Below are positions 45,473 through 53,829 of a stretch of DNA of 64,000 nucleotides, piece after piece. How positions within the stretch are numbered: position 1 is the stretch's first letter; each line of letters opens with the position of its first letter. A program made the translations under genes and the position numbers. The DNA comes from Alistipes onderdonkii (GTDB taxonomy: Bacteria > Bacteroidota > Bacteroidia > Bacteroidales > Rikenellaceae). The stretch lies in assembly GCF_025145285.1 (NCBI RefSeq), contig NZ_CP102251.1, forward strand, positions 2,666,001-2,730,000, written 5' to 3'. Below the pieces are notes generated by a model, which saw nothing but the letters and a program-made list of their open reading frames with translations, made no database searches and was not told the DNA's origin.

Positions 45473-45485
45473 TTTTGTAATTTTG
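45470..45485 (+). promoter_or_regulatory. Overlapping -7 boxes TAATTTTG for the META lipoprotein
   Basis: Two adjacent TAATTTTG copies (45470-45477 and 45478-45485), about 70 bp ahead of the start. The first overlaps the nuclease stop codon region. Confidence 0.5.
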
Positions 45486-45552
45486 CAGGCGTGAGGCGGT
45501 TTTGTGCGATTCTTGCAGGGGCCGTCATGTTATTAATTCTTACAGGTACGTT

Positions 45553-45981
45553 ATGAAAAAGTATTTTGCAGCCGCAGCGCTGCTCATGATGATGGCCGCC
45601 TGCGGGAGCGCCGGCCAGGACAAGAAGCTCGAAGGCACGACATGGAAACTCGCCAGGATGGAGGCGATCCCTGCCGCGGCCGTCGGCAAGGAGGCCGATT
45701 TCTTCACCCTGGAGTTCAACGCCGCCGATACGATGGTCGCAGGGCGTACGAACTGCAACCGTTTCTTCGGCAAGTATGAGCTCAAAGGCAAGGAGCTCGA
45801 ACTCAAAAACCTGGGCATGACCCGCATGGCCTGCCCAGACATGCAGTACGAGGATGCCTTCGTCAAGATGCTCGACGAGGTCGACCGATTCGAGATCAAG
45901 GGGGCGGAGCTGACCCTCTTCGACGACCATAAGGCACTGGCCGTGTTCAAGGCCGTCGAAAAAGAGCCTGCGAAGAAATAA
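45553..45981 (+). CDS. META-domain lipoprotein (HslJ-like)
   Basis: A 142-residue lipoprotein. The start at 45553 (MKKYFAAAALLMMMAAC) gives a lipoprotein signal with AAC lipobox. The META domain is recognised by LEGTTWKLARMEAIPAAA, AGRTNCNRFFGKYEL and GMTRMACPDMQYEDAFVKML. Such proteins are linked to heat and antibiotic stress in other species; function is not proven. The ATG at 45502 would lie before a better signal peptide. Confidence 0.88.
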   Translation: MKKYFAAAALLMMMAACGSAGQDKKLEGTTWKLARMEAIPAAAVGKEADFFTLEFNAADTMVAGRTNCNRFFGKYELKGKELELKNLGMTRMACPDMQYEDAFVKMLDEVDRFEIKGAELTLFDDHKALAVFKAVEKEPAKK

Positions 45982-46005
45982 ACCCGTCCCGTTTACCGGG
46001 AAATG

Positions 46006-46036
46006 AAACGGGCAGGATGGTAAATCCTGCCCGTTT
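46006..46036. terminator. Bidirectional terminator between META lipoprotein and serine hydrolase
   Basis: Stem AAACGGGCAGGAT / ATCCTGCCCGTTT with a five-base loop and T/A-rich flanks. Confidence 0.88.
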
Positions 46037-46067
46037 CTATTTGTAGCCGTAAGGGTGCCGCGCTGGC

Positions 46068-47150
46068 TCAGTCGAGAGCCGGCAACAGATATTTCCAGAT
46101 CAGGTCGAGCTGTGTCCCGCCCCGATCCGTATATTCCGTGACGACGACCACGGCATCCTGCCGGGGGGCTACGACGATATATTGCCCGTAGGCACCGTCT
46201 GCCCGGTAACAACCGTCGAGCGAACGCCACAACTGGTATCCGTAACCCTGGGCCCATTGGCTTGTGGCACGCAGTGTGGCGACCTGGTCGGCCGGCGTAC
46301 CGGGACTGATGTTCGACACCTGCTCCCGGGTGGCTTCCCCGACCCACCATGCCGGGAGAATCCGTTTGCCCTCCTACATGCCGTTTTGCAGCAGGAGCTG
46401 GCCAATTTTGGCCATGTCTTCCGTTTTCAGGAAAAGTCCCCAGCCGCCGCAGTTGATGCCCTGCGGCGATTCCTGCCATTTGATCCCGCCGATGCCCAGC
46501 GGGCGGAACAACCGGGGCGTCAGATAGTCGCAGACCTTTTGGCCGGAGACCCGCTGTACGATTGCCGAAAGCATGTAGGATGCGAGGTTGTTGTATACGA
46601 AGACCTTGCCGGGTGCATGGACGACCGGGTAGGAAAGAAACTGTCCGACCCAGTCCTCGTCGCTCGAACGCACCAGGTCGAGGCGGTCGCGGTCGTGCCC
46701 GCACGACATGCTCAGCAGGTGGCGCACCTCCATATTTTTCAGGTTCCCGCTCACCGAGTCCGGCAGCTTGTCCGGAAAGAACGAAATGACCTTGTCGTCG
46801 AGGCTGAGCCGTCCTTCGCCGATAGCGATGGCGACAGCCAGCGAATTGACGGTCTTGCTGACCGAATAGACGTATTGGGGCTTTCCGGGTGCGCCTTCGT
46901 GCATCCATCTCTCTGCGACCACGTCTCCGTGGTGGAGAATCATCAGGCTGTGCTGTTCGATCCCGGCTTTTTCTACTTCGGACAGGTACTGCCGTACGGC
47001 TGCCCTGAGGGCGGCATCCGCCTGTCGCCGGGGCAGGGGGTGTCCGTTTTCGCCCGCGGCCGGGTACTCGGCCGACGGATTGACTGCATGTGCGCCTACG
47101 GGCAGGGCGCAGACGATGCAGAAAAGGGATAAAAGGAGGAGCTTATTCAT
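46068..47150 (-). pseudogene. Serine hydrolase (class C beta-lactamase fold) gene with in-frame TAG
   Basis: The frame from 47150 (MNKLLLLSLFCIVCALPVGA, signal peptide) runs through SVSK (96-99, the catalytic Ser/Lys motif), the YNN motif (VFVYNNLASYML) and to NGM, then a single TAG at codon 259 (46374-46376); the same frame goes on with EGKRILPAWW and ends at 46068 (YLLPALD). The position of the stop normally holds Trp or another aromatic residue. The total is 360 residues plus the stop. As in the M16 gene, one base change explains it. Family members are often esterases, transpeptidases or beta-lactamase-like enzymes. It may be a pseudogene, a sequencing error, or be read through. Confidence 0.8.
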
Positions 47151-47246
47151 GGGTAGTACGTGTTTTACAGGATAAAGATAGGGAAAATTATGCAAAAATC
47201 TGGAGCCGGAGGTGTTTGCCGCCGAGAACGGCAGGGTGCCGGAAAA

Positions 47247-47281
47247 CACAAGCGGCCTCCCGAAAGGGGAAGCCGCTTGTG
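47247..47281 (-). terminator. Rho-independent terminator of rplU-rpmA
   Basis: Stem CACAAGCGGC / GCCGCTTGTG, then TTTTCC on the minus strand. Confidence 0.8.
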
Positions 47282-47300
47282 GGTGTTTCTTATGGAACGT

Positions 47301-47561
47301 TTACTCGCTCAGGGGAGTTACGCTCACGTACGATTTGCCTGCGCCTTTCTTGCAGAATTCGACGGTGCCGTCTACAAGGGCGAAGAGCGTGTGGTCTTTA
47401 CCGATACCCACGTTTTCACCGGGGTTGTGAACCGTGCCGCGCTGACGAACGATAATGTTGCCCGCCTTTGCGAACTGCCCACCGAATAGTTTGACGCCGA
47501 GTCGCTTGCTTTCCGACTCGCGGCCGTTCTTCGAACTACCTACACCTTTCTTGTGTGCCAT
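47301..47561 (-). CDS. rpmA: 50S ribosomal protein L27
   Basis: Large-subunit protein near the peptidyl-transferase centre. The 86-residue chain starts MAHKKGVGSSKNGRESESKR, with no N-terminal extension, and contains RLGVKLFGGQFAKAGNIIVR and the GTVHNPGENVGIGKDHTLFA block. It lies 19 bp after rplU, in the usual order. Confidence 0.97.
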   Translation of the reverse strand: MAHKKGVGSSKNGRESESKRLGVKLFGGQFAKAGNIIVRQRGTVHNPGENVGIGKDHTLFALVDGTVEFCKKGAGKSYVSVTPLSE

Positions 47562-47580
47562 TTCTCTTCAGTTTTAAAGG

Positions 47581-47892
47581 TTATGCAACAATTTCCTCGA
47601 CAAGGACCTGTGTCAGATACTGACGGTGGCCGTTGCACTTCTGATATCCCGTTCTGCGCTTTTTCTTGAAGACCAGGACTTTGTCGTCCTTCAGATGCTT
47701 CAGGATCTTGCACTTCACCGAGGCGCCTTTCACTACAGGTGCACCTACTTTGACCTGACCGTCGTTGTCTGTGAGCAGGACTTTGTCGAAACTTACGGAC
47801 GAATTTTCTTCGCCCTGAAGACGGTGGACATAAAGTTTCCGACCTTTCTCAGCTTTAAATTGCTGACCTGCAATCTCTACTATAACGTACAT
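47581..47892 (-). CDS. rplU: 50S ribosomal protein L21
   Basis: Large-subunit ribosomal protein. The 103-residue chain starts MYVIVEIAGQQFKAEKGRKL and holds the L21 signature near the end (KKKRRTGYQKCNGHRQYLTQ). It forms an operon with rpmA. Confidence 0.97.
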   Translation of the reverse strand: MYVIVEIAGQQFKAEKGRKLYVHRLQGEENSSVSFDKVLLTDNDGQVKVGAPVVKGASVKCKILKHLKDDKVLVFKKKRRTGYQKCNGHRQYLTQVLVEEIVA

Positions 47893-47930
47893 TTAATGCG
47901 ATAATATGTATTTGAACATAATTCGGAGTG

Positions 47931-47960
47931 CAAATATACGCATATTTATTTTATAAGCAA
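47931..47960 (-). promoter_or_regulatory. Promoter of rplU-rpmA
   Basis: -7 TATATTTG (47931-47938, on minus), with a TTG -33 element (47958-47960) 19 bp further upstream. Confidence 0.75.
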
Positions 47961-48171
47961 CACCCCGCACGAATTTTTTTCGGCACAGTCGGCTCTGGCA
48001 TGGTTTAGGCAGGGGCGCAGCGGACGGTGCCGCATGGCGCCGCGCTGGCGCCCGGCGACGGCGGGCGGCCCGCACCGGAGGTTTTATCTTGCGCCGAAGC
48101 TGCCCGGGGTGGTTCGGTGTGAAATAGCTGTTAAAAATTTCACAATGTCATAAATTCTTGTTACCTTTACC

Positions 48172-49062
48172 ATGGCAACCAAAGTTTCCGAACTCAAAAA
48201 AAGAGCTACGATGATAAACGACAAGGTGAGGATGTACCTGCTGCCGCCGCTCATCAATGCGGCAGTCAGGGCCGGTGCCTCGATAATGAATGTCTATAAA
48301 AACCTCGACGATTACGATATAAGCCTCAAAGACGACAAGACGCCGATCACGCTCGCCGACCGGCTGGCGCACAAAACCATCCGCGAATACCTGGGCCCGA
48401 CGCGCATCCCGATCCTGAGCGAGGAGGGGCGCGAGATGCTCTACGACGAGCGCCGCAACTGGGAGCTCTACTGGCTGGTCGACCCGCTCGACGGGACGGT
48501 CGAATTTATCAAGGGGAACAATGAATTTACGGTCAACATCGCCCTGATGGAGAACAATGTCTGCATGGGGGCGGTGATTTACGTGCCCTATTTCGAGAAG
48601 CTGTATATCGCGGGGCGGGATGCAGGCTCGTATGTCAAGGAGCATGTGGCGCCCGATTCCGGGGCGGAATATACCTACGATGAGATCGTCACCGGGTGGA
48701 CGCGGCTGCCGCTCGAAAGCCAGGCCGTGCGTCCGCATCCCCGCCTGCGTGTGGCCGTGTCGCGCTCGCACCAGACGCCCGAGACCGCCGAGCATATCGC
48801 CCGCCTGCGCGAGGCGCACCCCGACCTGGAGATCGTCGAACAGGGCAGTTCGTATAAGTTCTGCCTGCTGGCCGAGGGGCGGGTCGACTATTATGTCCGC
48901 ACGACGCATACCTACGAGTGGGACACGGCGGCCGGGGAGCTGATCCTCGCCGAGGCCGGCGGCCGGACGCGCACGCTGCCCGACGACGGGGTGCTGCGCT
49001 ACAACGAAAAAGACCTGCGCAACCCGTGGTTCGTCTGCCGGTCGAAGTACTGCAAGATTTGA
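48172..49062 (+). CDS. cysQ: 3'(2'),5'-bisphosphate nucleotidase (CysQ-like)
   Basis: Inositol-monophosphatase-fold phosphatase that hydrolyses PAP (or related bisphosphates), keeping sulfur assimilation clear. Metal-binding motifs are DPLDGTVEFIKGNNEF and YEWDTAAGELILAEAGG, plus the Glu pair SEEGRE. The protein has 296 residues from 48172. A TACCTTTA box ends a few bases before that ATG, so the ATG at 48211 (MINDKVRMYLLPPL), which gives a normal family N-terminus, is a serious alternative. It ends before a terminator (49093-49116). Confidence 0.9.
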   Translation: MATKVSELKKRATMINDKVRMYLLPPLINAAVRAGASIMNVYKNLDDYDISLKDDKTPITLADRLAHKTIREYLGPTRIPILSEEGREMLYDERRNWELYWLVDPLDGTVEFIKGNNEFTVNIALMENNVCMGAVIYVPYFEKLYIAGRDAGSYVKEHVAPDSGAEYTYDEIVTGWTRLPLESQAVRPHPRLRVAVSRSHQTPETAEHIARLREAHPDLEIVEQGSSYKFCLLAEGRVDYYVRTTHTYEWDTAAGELILAEAGGRTRTLPDDGVLRYNEKDLRNPWFVCRSKYCKI

Positions 49063-49092
49063 CGCCGCAGCAATGCGGAACCGGTAAGTCAG

Positions 49093-49116
49093 GGCGGATT
49101 TGTTTCCGCCTTTTTT
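49093..49116 (+). terminator. Rho-independent terminator of cysQ
   Basis: Short stem GGCGGA...TCCGCC with a small loop and a run of six T. Confidence 0.8.
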
Positions 49117-49155
49117 CGTGTGCTTGCCCCGTTGTGCTGTTTTTACTTGGAATAG

Positions 49156-49186
49156 TTGCACTTTCGGGCAAAAACTGTTAATTTAG
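49156..49186 (+). promoter_or_regulatory. Promoter of the LRR/EF-hand lipoprotein
   Basis: -33 TTG (49156-49158), 20 bp, -7 TAATTTAG (49179-49186, one base off consensus). Confidence 0.55.
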
Positions 49187-49207
49187 ATGTGTCAAAGCTT
49201 GCCTCCC

Positions 49208-50410
49208 ATGAAAAAAATCTCCCTGTTCTGTATGCTGGGATTGTTGCTCGGCGTATCCTGTTCGAAGGAAAAAGTAAAGCCGCCCGCCATGACCGATGAT
49301 ACGGTGGCCGTATTCGGCGATGACGCATTCGGGGCATTTTGCCTGCGGACGTACGACCGTAACGGGGATGGTGTACTTACGGTCGGTGAAATCAAAAATG
49401 TGGTGTCGCTGGATTTTGACGATAAGGATATCCGGTCGCTGGACGGGATCGAATACTTTACCGGATTACAGTCTTTATATTGTAACCAATCTGCCGGGGG
49501 GAATCTGGTGCGACTCGATGTCAGCCGGAATGCGGAACTCAGGACTTTGTGTTGTGCGGGGAACAAACTCGAAGAACTCGTTGTGGATGGTCTCCGGAAC
49601 CTAAGCCGTGTCGATTGTGCGGCCAATAACCTGGAAAAACTCGATTTGCAAAATTTACCTGTGTTGACCTTTTTGCTTTGCCGGAATAACCGGCTTTGCA
49701 ACCTGGACTTTTCCGAAACTCCCGGCTTGAAATCCATAGATTGTGCGAATAACGGGATTTCCGCGCTTGATGTGAGGCCGTGCGGGGATATTACTATGAT
49801 TTGGTGTGAGGGCAATGCGGGGATGCGGATCTCGCTGGATTGGCGGCAGGCACCGGGCATATTTGGTGACGACGATGTCGTTTTGGAGGTGGCCGGAGAT
49901 GAAAACCTTGTCTTTGCCGATGCGGCGGTAGAGGCGGCACTGGCCGCAAGGAATTTTGATAAGAACGGGGACGGGCGGATTTCCCGCCATGAGGCGGTTT
50001 ATGTCCGGGAGTTGTTCGATACCGATTGCAGCGGGTTCGAATCCCTCTCTGATTTTAGTTATCTTATCAATTTGTACTGGTGTGAGTTGGTGTGTGCGGA
50101 TAAGGGGGCGTGCAAACTGCGCTCGCTGGATTCTTTTGCCCGGAACGGGCTCTTGTATAATCTGGATTTGAGGAACCTGCCGGTGGCAGCTGTCGATTTG
50201 TCGAGATATCCTGCTTTGAAATACGTGAGGATGTCGGGCTGCGATGTGGAGGAGCTCGATGTGAGCGGGTTGCAATATTTGGAAAGCCTGGTCTGTGACA
50301 ATTCGCCCGTCTTGAAAACCGTATTTTTCAGGAATAGTGCCCAATACGACCGGATGTCATGGATCAACCTTGATAAGCACATCCTGATAAGGTTCAAGGA
50401 GAGCGATTGA
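49208..50410 (+). CDS. Lipoprotein with leucine-rich repeats and two EF-hand-like loops
   Basis: A 400-residue lipoprotein starting at 49208 (MKKISLFCMLGLLLGVSC, lipobox GVSC). It appears to be an internal duplication. Each half opens with an EF-hand or dockerin-like calcium loop (DRNGDGVLTVGEI near residue 55; DKNGDGRISRHEA near 265) followed by LRR-like strands of about 21 residues (LRTLCCAGNKLEELVVDGL, LSRVDCAANNLEKLDLQNL, LKSIDCANNGISALDV). The base composition looks more AT-rich than the neighbouring genes. The likely place is the outer-membrane surface; partners are unknown. Confidence 0.75.
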   Translation: MKKISLFCMLGLLLGVSCSKEKVKPPAMTDDTVAVFGDDAFGAFCLRTYDRNGDGVLTVGEIKNVVSLDFDDKDIRSLDGIEYFTGLQSLYCNQSAGGNLVRLDVSRNAELRTLCCAGNKLEELVVDGLRNLSRVDCAANNLEKLDLQNLPVLTFLLCRNNRLCNLDFSETPGLKSIDCANNGISALDVRPCGDITMIWCEGNAGMRISLDWRQAPGIFGDDDVVLEVAGDENLVFADAAVEAALAARNFDKNGDGRISRHEAVYVRELFDTDCSGFESLSDFSYLINLYWCELVCADKGACKLRSLDSFARNGLLYNLDLRNLPVAAVDLSRYPALKYVRMSGCDVEELDVSGLQYLESLVCDNSPVLKTVFFRNSAQYDRMSWINLDKHILIRFKESD

Positions 50411-50414
50411 TATG

Positions 50415-50442
50415 AAAAAGAGGAGCGTCACTCCTCTTTTTT
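50415..50442. terminator. Bidirectional terminator overlapping the Cys-rich protein's stop
   Basis: Stem AAAAAGAGGAG / CTCCTCTTTTTT with loop CGTCA, which contains the minus-strand stop of the small membrane protein. Confidence 0.9.
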
Positions 50443-50700
50443 CGTTGTCTGTTCGATGTCGCATGCCGAGCAGTTGCCCGAACAGCCCGCGGCAGAATGC
50501 GTATCGGAGCAGCCGGCGCTGCCGTCCGCTTCGCGCGTTTCGTGCACGGCGCACTTGATGCCCAGCCGCTGCATGTTCTTGTTGGTCGATATTTCCGAGT
50601 CGATATGGTGCCCCTTGATTATCAGCGTCAGCGACATGCCCACTACGAAGAGGGCTACGGCGCCGAGGGCGAAGAGGAAAACGATTAACCACGTTGGCAT
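50428..50700 (-). CDS. 90-residue membrane protein with Cys-rich tail
   Basis: Starts at 50700 (MPTWLIVFLFALGAVALFVV). One transmembrane segment is followed by a basic/polar stretch (HHIDSEISTNKNMQRLGIKC) and a tail with Cys in GIKCAVH and GCSDTHSAAGCSGNCSACDI. The TM-plus-Cys layout is like small Fe-S or metal-handling accessory proteins such as NqrM, but the motifs do not match, so no name is given. It shares a divergent promoter with trkA. The stem of the terminator is formed from its last codons. Confidence 0.6.
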   Translation of the reverse strand: MPTWLIVFLFALGAVALFVVGMSLTLIIKGHHIDSEISTNKNMQRLGIKCAVHETREADGSAGCSDTHSAAGCSGNCSACDIEQTTKKEE

Positions 50701-50730
50701 GACGATATAGGTATTTTTATGTGCTGAAAT

Positions 50731-50761
50731 TTTGGCTTTCGGCCACAAATGTATACATTTG
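50731..50761 (+). promoter_or_regulatory. trkA promoter
   Basis: -33 TTTG (50731-50734), 19 bp, -7 TACATTTG (50754-50761), about 77 bp before the trkA start. Confidence 0.85.
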
Positions 50762-50777
50762 TAAGATAAATTGCAAA
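50746..50777 (-). promoter_or_regulatory. Promoter of the Cys-rich membrane protein, fused to trkA promoter
   Basis: On minus, -33 TTTG (50774-50777), 20 bp, -7 TACATTTG (50746-50753). The two -7 boxes abut, giving a perfect 16 bp palindrome CAAATGTATACATTTG at 50746-50761. Confidence 0.85.
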
Positions 50778-50837
50778 AATGCTGCCTTATCCTGTCGGCG
50801 GGCGGCGCTGAAACGAAACGACAACAGACGCAATACT

Positions 50838-52178
50838 ATGAAAATCGTGATAGCGGGTGCGGGCGAGATGGGGAGCCATCTGGCGAAAATGCTCAGTGGC
50901 AACGGCCACGACATTACCATCATCGACGCCGACCAGAAGTTGCTTTCCGACGTGGGGAGCCTTGCCGACGTGATTTCGGTCGAGGGCGATTCGACGACCT
51001 TCGCCGTGCTCCGCAAGGCGCAGGTGCGCAAGTGCGACCTGTTCATCGCCGTGAACCACGTGGAGAACGACAATGTCGTGGCGGCGATGCTGGCCAAGAA
51101 GCTCGGGGCCAAAAAAGCCATTGCCCGCATCGACAACAACGAATACCTGGAACCCAACAACAAGGAGATGTTCATCGACATGGGCATCGACTACCTGTTC
51201 TACCCCGAGAAGGTTGCGGCCAGCGAGGTCATCAACCTCCTGGGGCATACCTCGACCACGGAGTTCGTCGATTTTTCGAGCGGTAAGCTCTCGCTGGTGG
51301 TTTTTCACCTGGAGCCGACCTCGCCCCTCGTGGGCAAGCCGCTGGAAGGGTTCGATGACGACGAGGCCCCGCTGAGCTACCGCACGGTGGCCATCACGCG
51401 CGGCGGGCAGACGATCATCCCGCGCCGCGGCGAATTGTTCATGGAGGGCGACGCGATCTATGTGATCGCCCGCCAGGATGCCGTGAAACAGGTCATGGAG
51501 TTCTCGGGACAGTCGAACATCGAGATCAAGAACATGATGATTCTGGGCGGGTCGCGCATCGGCATCCGCATCGCCACGGAGTTGCAGGACGAGGTAAACA
51601 TCAAGCTCATCGACTACAACGCCGAGAAGGCCTACCGGCTGGCGGAGATGCTCGAAAGGACCCTCATCATCAACGAGGACGGCCGTAACACCGAGGCCAT
51701 GATGGAAGAGGGGCTTTCGAACATGGACGCCTTCGTGGCCGTGACGGGGCGCAGCGAGACCAACATCCTCGCGGCGATGCTCGCCAAGCGCATGGGCGTC
51801 AAGAAGGTGATCGCCGAGGTCGAGAACCTCAATTACATCAACCTGGCCGAGTCGATCGGCATCGACACGATCATCAACAAGAAACTGGTGACGGCGTCGA
51901 ACATCTTCCGCTTCACGATGTCGACCGACGTGCAGGCCATCAAGTGCCTTACGGGCAGCGACGCCGAGGTGCTGGAATTCATCGTCAAGCCCAATGCGCC
52001 GGCCGTGAAGAGCCGCATCAAAGACCTGGGGCTGCCCGAGGACACGATCATCGGCGGCATCGTGCGCGGCGACAAGGTCTTCATCGCCGTGGACAACATG
52101 GAAATCAACCCCTACGACCGCGTGGTGGTCTTCGCCATGCCTGCGTCGGTGGGCAAAGTGGGATACTTTTTTAACTGA
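50838..52178 (+). CDS. trkA: Trk potassium uptake regulator TrkA
   Basis: Cytoplasmic gating subunit of Trk potassium uptake. The 446-residue protein has two tandem RCK_N/RCK_C units: GxGxxG-type KIVIAGAGEMGSHLAKML at the N-terminus, and MMILGGSRIGIRIATELQ at residue 225 onward, each followed by an Asp-rich nucleotide site and a TrkA-C domain. The start at 50838 is the first ATG with a Rossmann motif. No trkH/ktrB is in view. It is divergent from the Cys-rich protein. Confidence 0.93.
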   Translation: MKIVIAGAGEMGSHLAKMLSGNGHDITIIDADQKLLSDVGSLADVISVEGDSTTFAVLRKAQVRKCDLFIAVNHVENDNVVAAMLAKKLGAKKAIARIDNNEYLEPNNKEMFIDMGIDYLFYPEKVAASEVINLLGHTSTTEFVDFSSGKLSLVVFHLEPTSPLVGKPLEGFDDDEAPLSYRTVAITRGGQTIIPRRGELFMEGDAIYVIARQDAVKQVMEFSGQSNIEIKNMMILGGSRIGIRIATELQDEVNIKLIDYNAEKAYRLAEMLERTLIINEDGRNTEAMMEEGLSNMDAFVAVTGRSETNILAAMLAKRMGVKKVIAEVENLNYINLAESIGIDTIINKKLVTASNIFRFTMSTDVQAIKCLTGSDAEVLEFIVKPNAPAVKSRIKDLGLPEDTIIGGIVRGDKVFIAVDNMEINPYDRVVVFAMPASVGKVGYFFN

Positions 52179-52229
52179 CGACGGCGCTGTCGGGCCCGGC
52201 GTGCGCCGGGCCCCGCACACCGGCGGAAA

Positions 52230-53720
52230 ATGAAACCGAACAGACAAGTGTCGTTTAGAAGCATATTATTCAAGGCCTGGTTTTCGCAGCGCGAGCGGGC
52301 TATCGACCGTTTCCGGCGCCGTCCTGCTGAGACGCAGGAGCGTATCTTCAGGCAGTTGCTGCGCCGCGGGCGCGGGACGGAATTCGGATGGAGGTACGAC
52401 CTGGGGCATGTCCGCAGCGTGGAGCAGTTCCAGTCGATGGTCGAGACGTTCGATTACGAAACTTTCAAACCCTATATCGAAAAGATGCTGGCCGGGGAGC
52501 GTAACGTCACCGCGCCGGGGCGGGTGAAGCTCTTTGCCCGCTCGTCGGGCACGACTTCCGACCGGAGCAAGTACATCCCCGTCACGGAGGAGTCGCTCTG
52601 GTGGAACCACACGCTCGGCATGCGGGACGTGGCGACGGTATTCGCGGCCAACAACCCGAAAACGAAGGTCTTCGACGGCAAGACGCTGACCCTCGGCGGG
52701 TCGTGCAGCCGCGAGGGGCGCAACCTTGTGGGTGACCTGTCGGCGGTGCTGATCCACGAAACGACGTTCTGGAGCGGCTGGTTCCGGGCGCCGCGCACCG
52801 CCACGGCGATCATCCCCGATTTCGACCGCAAGGTCGAGGCCATCTGCCGCGAGTGCACGGGCGAAAATATCACGGCCTTCGCCGGGGTGCCGTCGTGGAA
52901 CCTGGCGATGATGCGCCGCGTGCTGGATTATACGGGGCGGGAGAACCTGCTCGAAGTGTGGCCCAACCTCTGCATGTTCGCCCACGGGGGCGTGGAGTTC
53001 GCCCCCTACCGCCGTTCGTTCGAGGCGCTGATCCCTTCGGAGAGGATGCAGTACATGGAGACCTACAACGCCTCGGAAGGGTTCTTCGCGCTGGCCGACG
53101 ACCCGTCGCGGAGCGACATGCTGCTGATGCTCGACTACGGCAATTTCTTCGAGTTCCGCAGCGGGGATACCGTCGTGCCGCTCGAAGGCGTGGAATGCGG
53201 CAAGGTTTACGCCATGCTCATCACGTCGAACAACGGCCTGTGGCGCTACGAGATCGGCGATACGGTGGAATTCACTTCGACGAATCCCTACCGCATTCGT
53301 TTCGCGGGGCGTACGAGACAGTATATCAATGTCTTCGGTGAGGAATTGATCGTCGACAACGCCGACCGCGCACTGCTGGCCGCCTGCAACGAAACGGGGG
53401 CCGTGGTCGGGGAATATACCGTGGCGCCGTGCTACATGTCGCTGCGCGAGCGGGGCGCCCACGAATGGATCCTGGAGTTCGAGCGCGAGCCCGACAGCCG
53501 CGAGCATTTCGCCGAGGCGCTCGACCGCGAATTGCGGGCCGTGAATTCGGACTACGACGCCAAACGCCGCACGACGCTCGAGCGGCAGCGGCTGACGGTC
53601 GTCGGCCACGGCCGTTTCCTCGCGTGGATGCGTGCCCGGGGCAAGAACAAGGTGCCGCGGCTGGTCAACGACCGCCGTGTGGCCGACGAGATACTGGCGT
53701 TCGGCGGGGAAGCGAAGTGA
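52230..53720 (+). CDS. GH3 auxin-responsive promoter-family adenylating enzyme
   Basis: A 496-residue protein of the GH3 family, related to plant acyl-adenylate-forming enzymes that join amino acids to acids. In Bacteroidetes the substrate is unknown. Landmarks are FARSSGTTSDRSKYIPVTEE (phosphate loop), TAFAGVPSWNLAMMRRV, YMETYNASEGFFALAD and RYEIGDTVEFTS (ATP-binding motifs). All the adenylation residues appear present. It sits in a + run after trkA. Confidence 0.85.
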   Translation: MKPNRQVSFRSILFKAWFSQRERAIDRFRRRPAETQERIFRQLLRRGRGTEFGWRYDLGHVRSVEQFQSMVETFDYETFKPYIEKMLAGERNVTAPGRVKLFARSSGTTSDRSKYIPVTEESLWWNHTLGMRDVATVFAANNPKTKVFDGKTLTLGGSCSREGRNLVGDLSAVLIHETTFWSGWFRAPRTATAIIPDFDRKVEAICRECTGENITAFAGVPSWNLAMMRRVLDYTGRENLLEVWPNLCMFAHGGVEFAPYRRSFEALIPSERMQYMETYNASEGFFALADDPSRSDMLLMLDYGNFFEFRSGDTVVPLEGVECGKVYAMLITSNNGLWRYEIGDTVEFTSTNPYRIRFAGRTRQYINVFGEELIVDNADRALLAACNETGAVVGEYTVAPCYMSLRERGAHEWILEFEREPDSREHFAEALDRELRAVNSDYDAKRRTTLERQRLTVVGHGRFLAWMRARGKNKVPRLVNDRRVADEILAFGGEAK

Positions 53721-53829
53721 CGGCGTGTGTTGCTGCGGCGTAATGCCGTGATGCACCGCTGCGGAGCACTCCGGCGGCCGTCCGGAGCGGCCGGGCAGTA
53801 TTTAAAATGTAAAACAAATATCGTATAAT

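Noticed and set aside
45469..46908. 479-residue minus-strand frame across the META and hydrolase genes
   Set aside because: It lies in a different frame from the hydrolase and resembles no family; its open state is due to high GC.
48148..49161. 337-residue minus-strand frame opposite cysQ
   Set aside because: Shadow of cysQ; no recognizable domains.
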